Positions 62,664-64,000 of a stretch of DNA of 64,000 bases are shown one piece after another. The translations under genes and the position numbers were made by a program. The number at the start of each line of letters is the position of its first letter. Position 1 is the first letter of the stretch. Below the pieces are notes generated by a model. That model saw only the letters and a program-made list of their open reading frames with translations, was not told the origin of the DNA and did not search any database. Origin of the DNA: Aeromicrobium sp. Leaf350 (lineage in GTDB: Bacteria > Actinomycetota > Actinomycetes > Propionibacteriales > Nocardioidaceae); assembly GCF_916858655.1 (NCBI RefSeq), contig NZ_CAKASL010000003.1:725987-789986 (forward strand), written 5' to 3'.

Positions 62664-64000
62664 ATGCGTCGTCGTCTCGTGATCTGGCTGGTCGCGATGC
62701 TCACCGCCACCGCCCTCGCGGCGGTGCAGGCCACTCCGGTGGCGGCCGCGCCCACGTCCCCGGCCGTGGTGGCCCAGCTCCCGAGCGTGGTGGCCGGCAC
62801 CCTCTACCTCACGCAGCACGACGGCGCGATCTACGAGCCGAACGGCACCGGCGGGGCGCGTCGCATCGACGCCGCACGCTGGCGCGACGTCTACGCGTAC
62901 CAGTCCCCGGTCGCCGCACCGACCGACTACGTGAAGTACCCGTGGTCCAGCACCGTCTACGCCGTGACCTTCTGGTCGAACGACTCCACGACCTGGCTGT
63001 GGCAGGCGCTGCCCCTGGCCCAGTGGCAGCGGGCGGGGTCGCCGGCGCCCCGCATCGCCGGGCACATCGCCGGGAGCACCTACCACCGGTGGGCCACCTC
63101 CCCCGAGCTGTTCGTCCGAGGGGCCGACGGCGTCACCCGCAAGCTCAGCTTCACGGAGTGGCAGGCGTCGGGTCCGCAGCCCTACGAGACCCGCGCCGAC
63201 CGGGGCTACCAGAAGCTGACCTGGGCGCCGAGCATCGCGAGCATGAGCAGCATCTCCGCGGGGCAGGGTGCGGCGATCAGCTACGCCGCGTGGGCGGGGG
63301 AGGACTTTCCGTCGCCGCAGCAGGTGCAGCGCTTCCCGGGGGACCAGTTCACCAAGGACGCGTGCAGCGACGTCGTCGTGTACGCAGGTCCGACGATGAA
63401 CCGAGCCGTCACCTTCCAGGAGTACGTGGCGGCGGGGGCGCCCCAGGTCCGGGTCGTGAACACGGGCCCGTGCGCCCCGCCGACGGTCTCCGCCCTGGCG
63501 CCCGCCTCGGGCTCGTCCGCCGGGGGCACCGAGGTCGTGGTCACCGGGACGCTGCTCGAGAACGTCACGGCCGTGACCTTCGGTTCGGTGCCCGCTCGGT
63601 CGTTCACGGTCGAGTCGCCGACGCGGCTGCGTGCGGTCAGTCCGACGGGTACGGCGGGGCCGGTGGCGGTGCGGGTCACGACCTCGGCCGGCACCAGCGC
63701 CGTGGTGAGCACCTCGACCTTCACCTACACGGCGCCCGCGCCGTCGCCTCCGGCGGTCTCCTCCCTCGCGCCGTCGTCAGGTCCGTCGGTGGGCGGCACC
63801 GAGGTCGTGGTCACGGGGACGTCCTTCGCGAACGTCACGGCGGTGAGCTTCGGCTCGGCTCCCGCGCGGTCGTTCACCGTCGAGTCGGGGACGCAGCTGC
63901 GTGCGGTCAGTCCGACGGGTACGGCGGGGCCGGTGGCGGTGCGGGTCACGACCTCGGCCGGCACCAGCGCCGTGGTGAGCACCTCGACCTTCACCTACAC
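62664..64000 (+). CDS. Secreted protein with IPT/TIG repeats, 3' end beyond the window
   Basis: The frame stays open to the last base, so at least 445 residues are encoded and the end is missing. A signal peptide (MRRRLVIWLVAMLTATALAA, cleavage near VAAAP) starts it. Residues about 50-270 have several W-rich segments of unknown fold (YPWSSTVYAVTFWSND). Then come 90-residue IPT/TIG Ig-like repeats with VSALAPASG, GGTEVVVTGT and FGSVPARSFTVES. It is likely an extracellular adhesin or binding protein. ATG 62664 has AAGGAC at 62649-62654; ATG 62628 is a possible upstream start. Confidence 0.8.
   Translation, partial: MRRRLVIWLVAMLTATALAAVQATPVAAAPTSPAVVAQLPSVVAGTLYLTQHDGAIYEPNGTGGARRIDAARWRDVYAYQSPVAAPTDYVKYPWSSTVYAVTFWSNDSTTWLWQALPLAQWQRAGSPAPRIAGHIAGSTYHRWATSPELFVRGADGVTRKLSFTEWQASGPQPYETRADRGYQKLTWAPSIASMSSISAGQGAAISYAAWAGEDFPSPQQVQRFPGDQFTKDACSDVVVYAGPTMNRAVTFQEYVAAGAPQVRVVNTGPCAPPTVSALAPASGSSAGGTEVVVTGTLLENVTAVTFGSVPARSFTVESPTRLRAVSPTGTAGPVAVRVTTSAGTSAVVSTSTFTYTAPAPSPPAVSSLAPSSGPSVGGTEVVVTGTSFANVTAVSFGSAPARSFTVESGTQLRAVSPTGTAGPVAVRVTTSAGTSAVVSTSTFTY
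63486..64000 (+). repeat. Near-identical IPT/TIG coding repeats, 270-nt period
   Basis: Unit 1 starts at 63486 and unit 2 at 63756, exactly 90 codons apart. Bases 63627-63730 are identical to 63897-64000 over 104 nt, and the array is cut by the window edge. Confidence 0.88.

Overview
This window is high-GC (about 70% by eye) chromosomal DNA from an actinobacterium, most likely of the Nocardioidaceae/Propionibacteriales type. The evidence is mycothiol-linked biochemistry (Mec-CysO-CysM and a mycothiol-type nitroreductase), two adjacent clpP genes followed by clpX, a full-length Lhr helicase next to a Nei glycosylase, DUF3039, and very frequent leaderless starts (a TAGGAT-like -10 box 6-8 nt before an ATG or GTG). 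The family-level placement is inference. No transposase, integrase, rRNA, phage gene or CRISPR array was seen, so this looks like core chromosome with some accessory cell-surface genes.

Layout. 1-7.7 kb: a truncated DUF11-repeat surface protein with a sortase-like tail, a stand-alone condensation-domain protein, an alpha/beta hydrolase, a choice-of-anchor I surface protein and a VKOR-type oxidoreductase. 7.8-16.7 kb: a Baeyer-Villiger/FMO-type monooxygenase, the lhr-nei pair, a structured repeat array, a DUF3048 lipoprotein and a TetR regulator. 16.8-24.9 kb: a small unknown gene, a MerR-like regulator, YqgE, a DUF3039-helicase pair, a TetR/flavin-reductase/LLM oxygenase group, an MpaB-type oxygenase and pncA. 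25-35.6 kb: pncB, clpS, DUF2017, mec-cysO-cysM, a PRPP synthetase, murI, an MBL phosphodiesterase-like protein, an O-acyltransferase, rph and rdgB. This matches the M. tuberculosis Rv1330c-Rv1341 order with substitutions. 35.6-39 kb: an SGNH hydrolase and two LytR-CpsA-Psr cell-wall ligases. 39.3-61.3 kb: a GCS2 ligase, a nitroreductase, a second hydrolase, rpiB, a second nei, a SpoIIE phosphatase, an ECF sigma factor fused to an anti-sigma domain, two tRNAs, an alcohol dehydrogenase, a lipoprotein, phoD, tig, a lipase, two SRPBCC genes, clpP1-clpP2-clpX, an enoyl-reductase-like gene and valS. Much of this follows Rv2448c-Rv2466c. 61.6-64 kb: a DUF2332 protein and the 5' part of a secreted IPT/TIG-repeat protein that runs off the window.

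How the genes work together. NAD salvage (pncA, pncB, with a nearby PRPP synthetase), an alternative cysteine pathway (mec, cysO, cysM), regulated proteolysis (clpS, tig, clpP1P2, clpX), cell-wall assembly (murI, two LCP proteins, an SGNH hydrolase, an OafA-type acyltransferase) and base-excision repair (two Fpg/Nei enzymes and Lhr) are the coherent themes. A set of oxygenases and small-molecule genes carries palindromic operators. Some of these palindromes recur at distant loci, which suggests shared regulators not encoded next to them. The least explained features are two arrays of a 20-nt motif phased at 31 nt in inverted orientation (14781-14927 and 24890-25006), the membrane-anchored sigma/anti-sigma fusion, and a duplicated tRNA-Gly 3' end.
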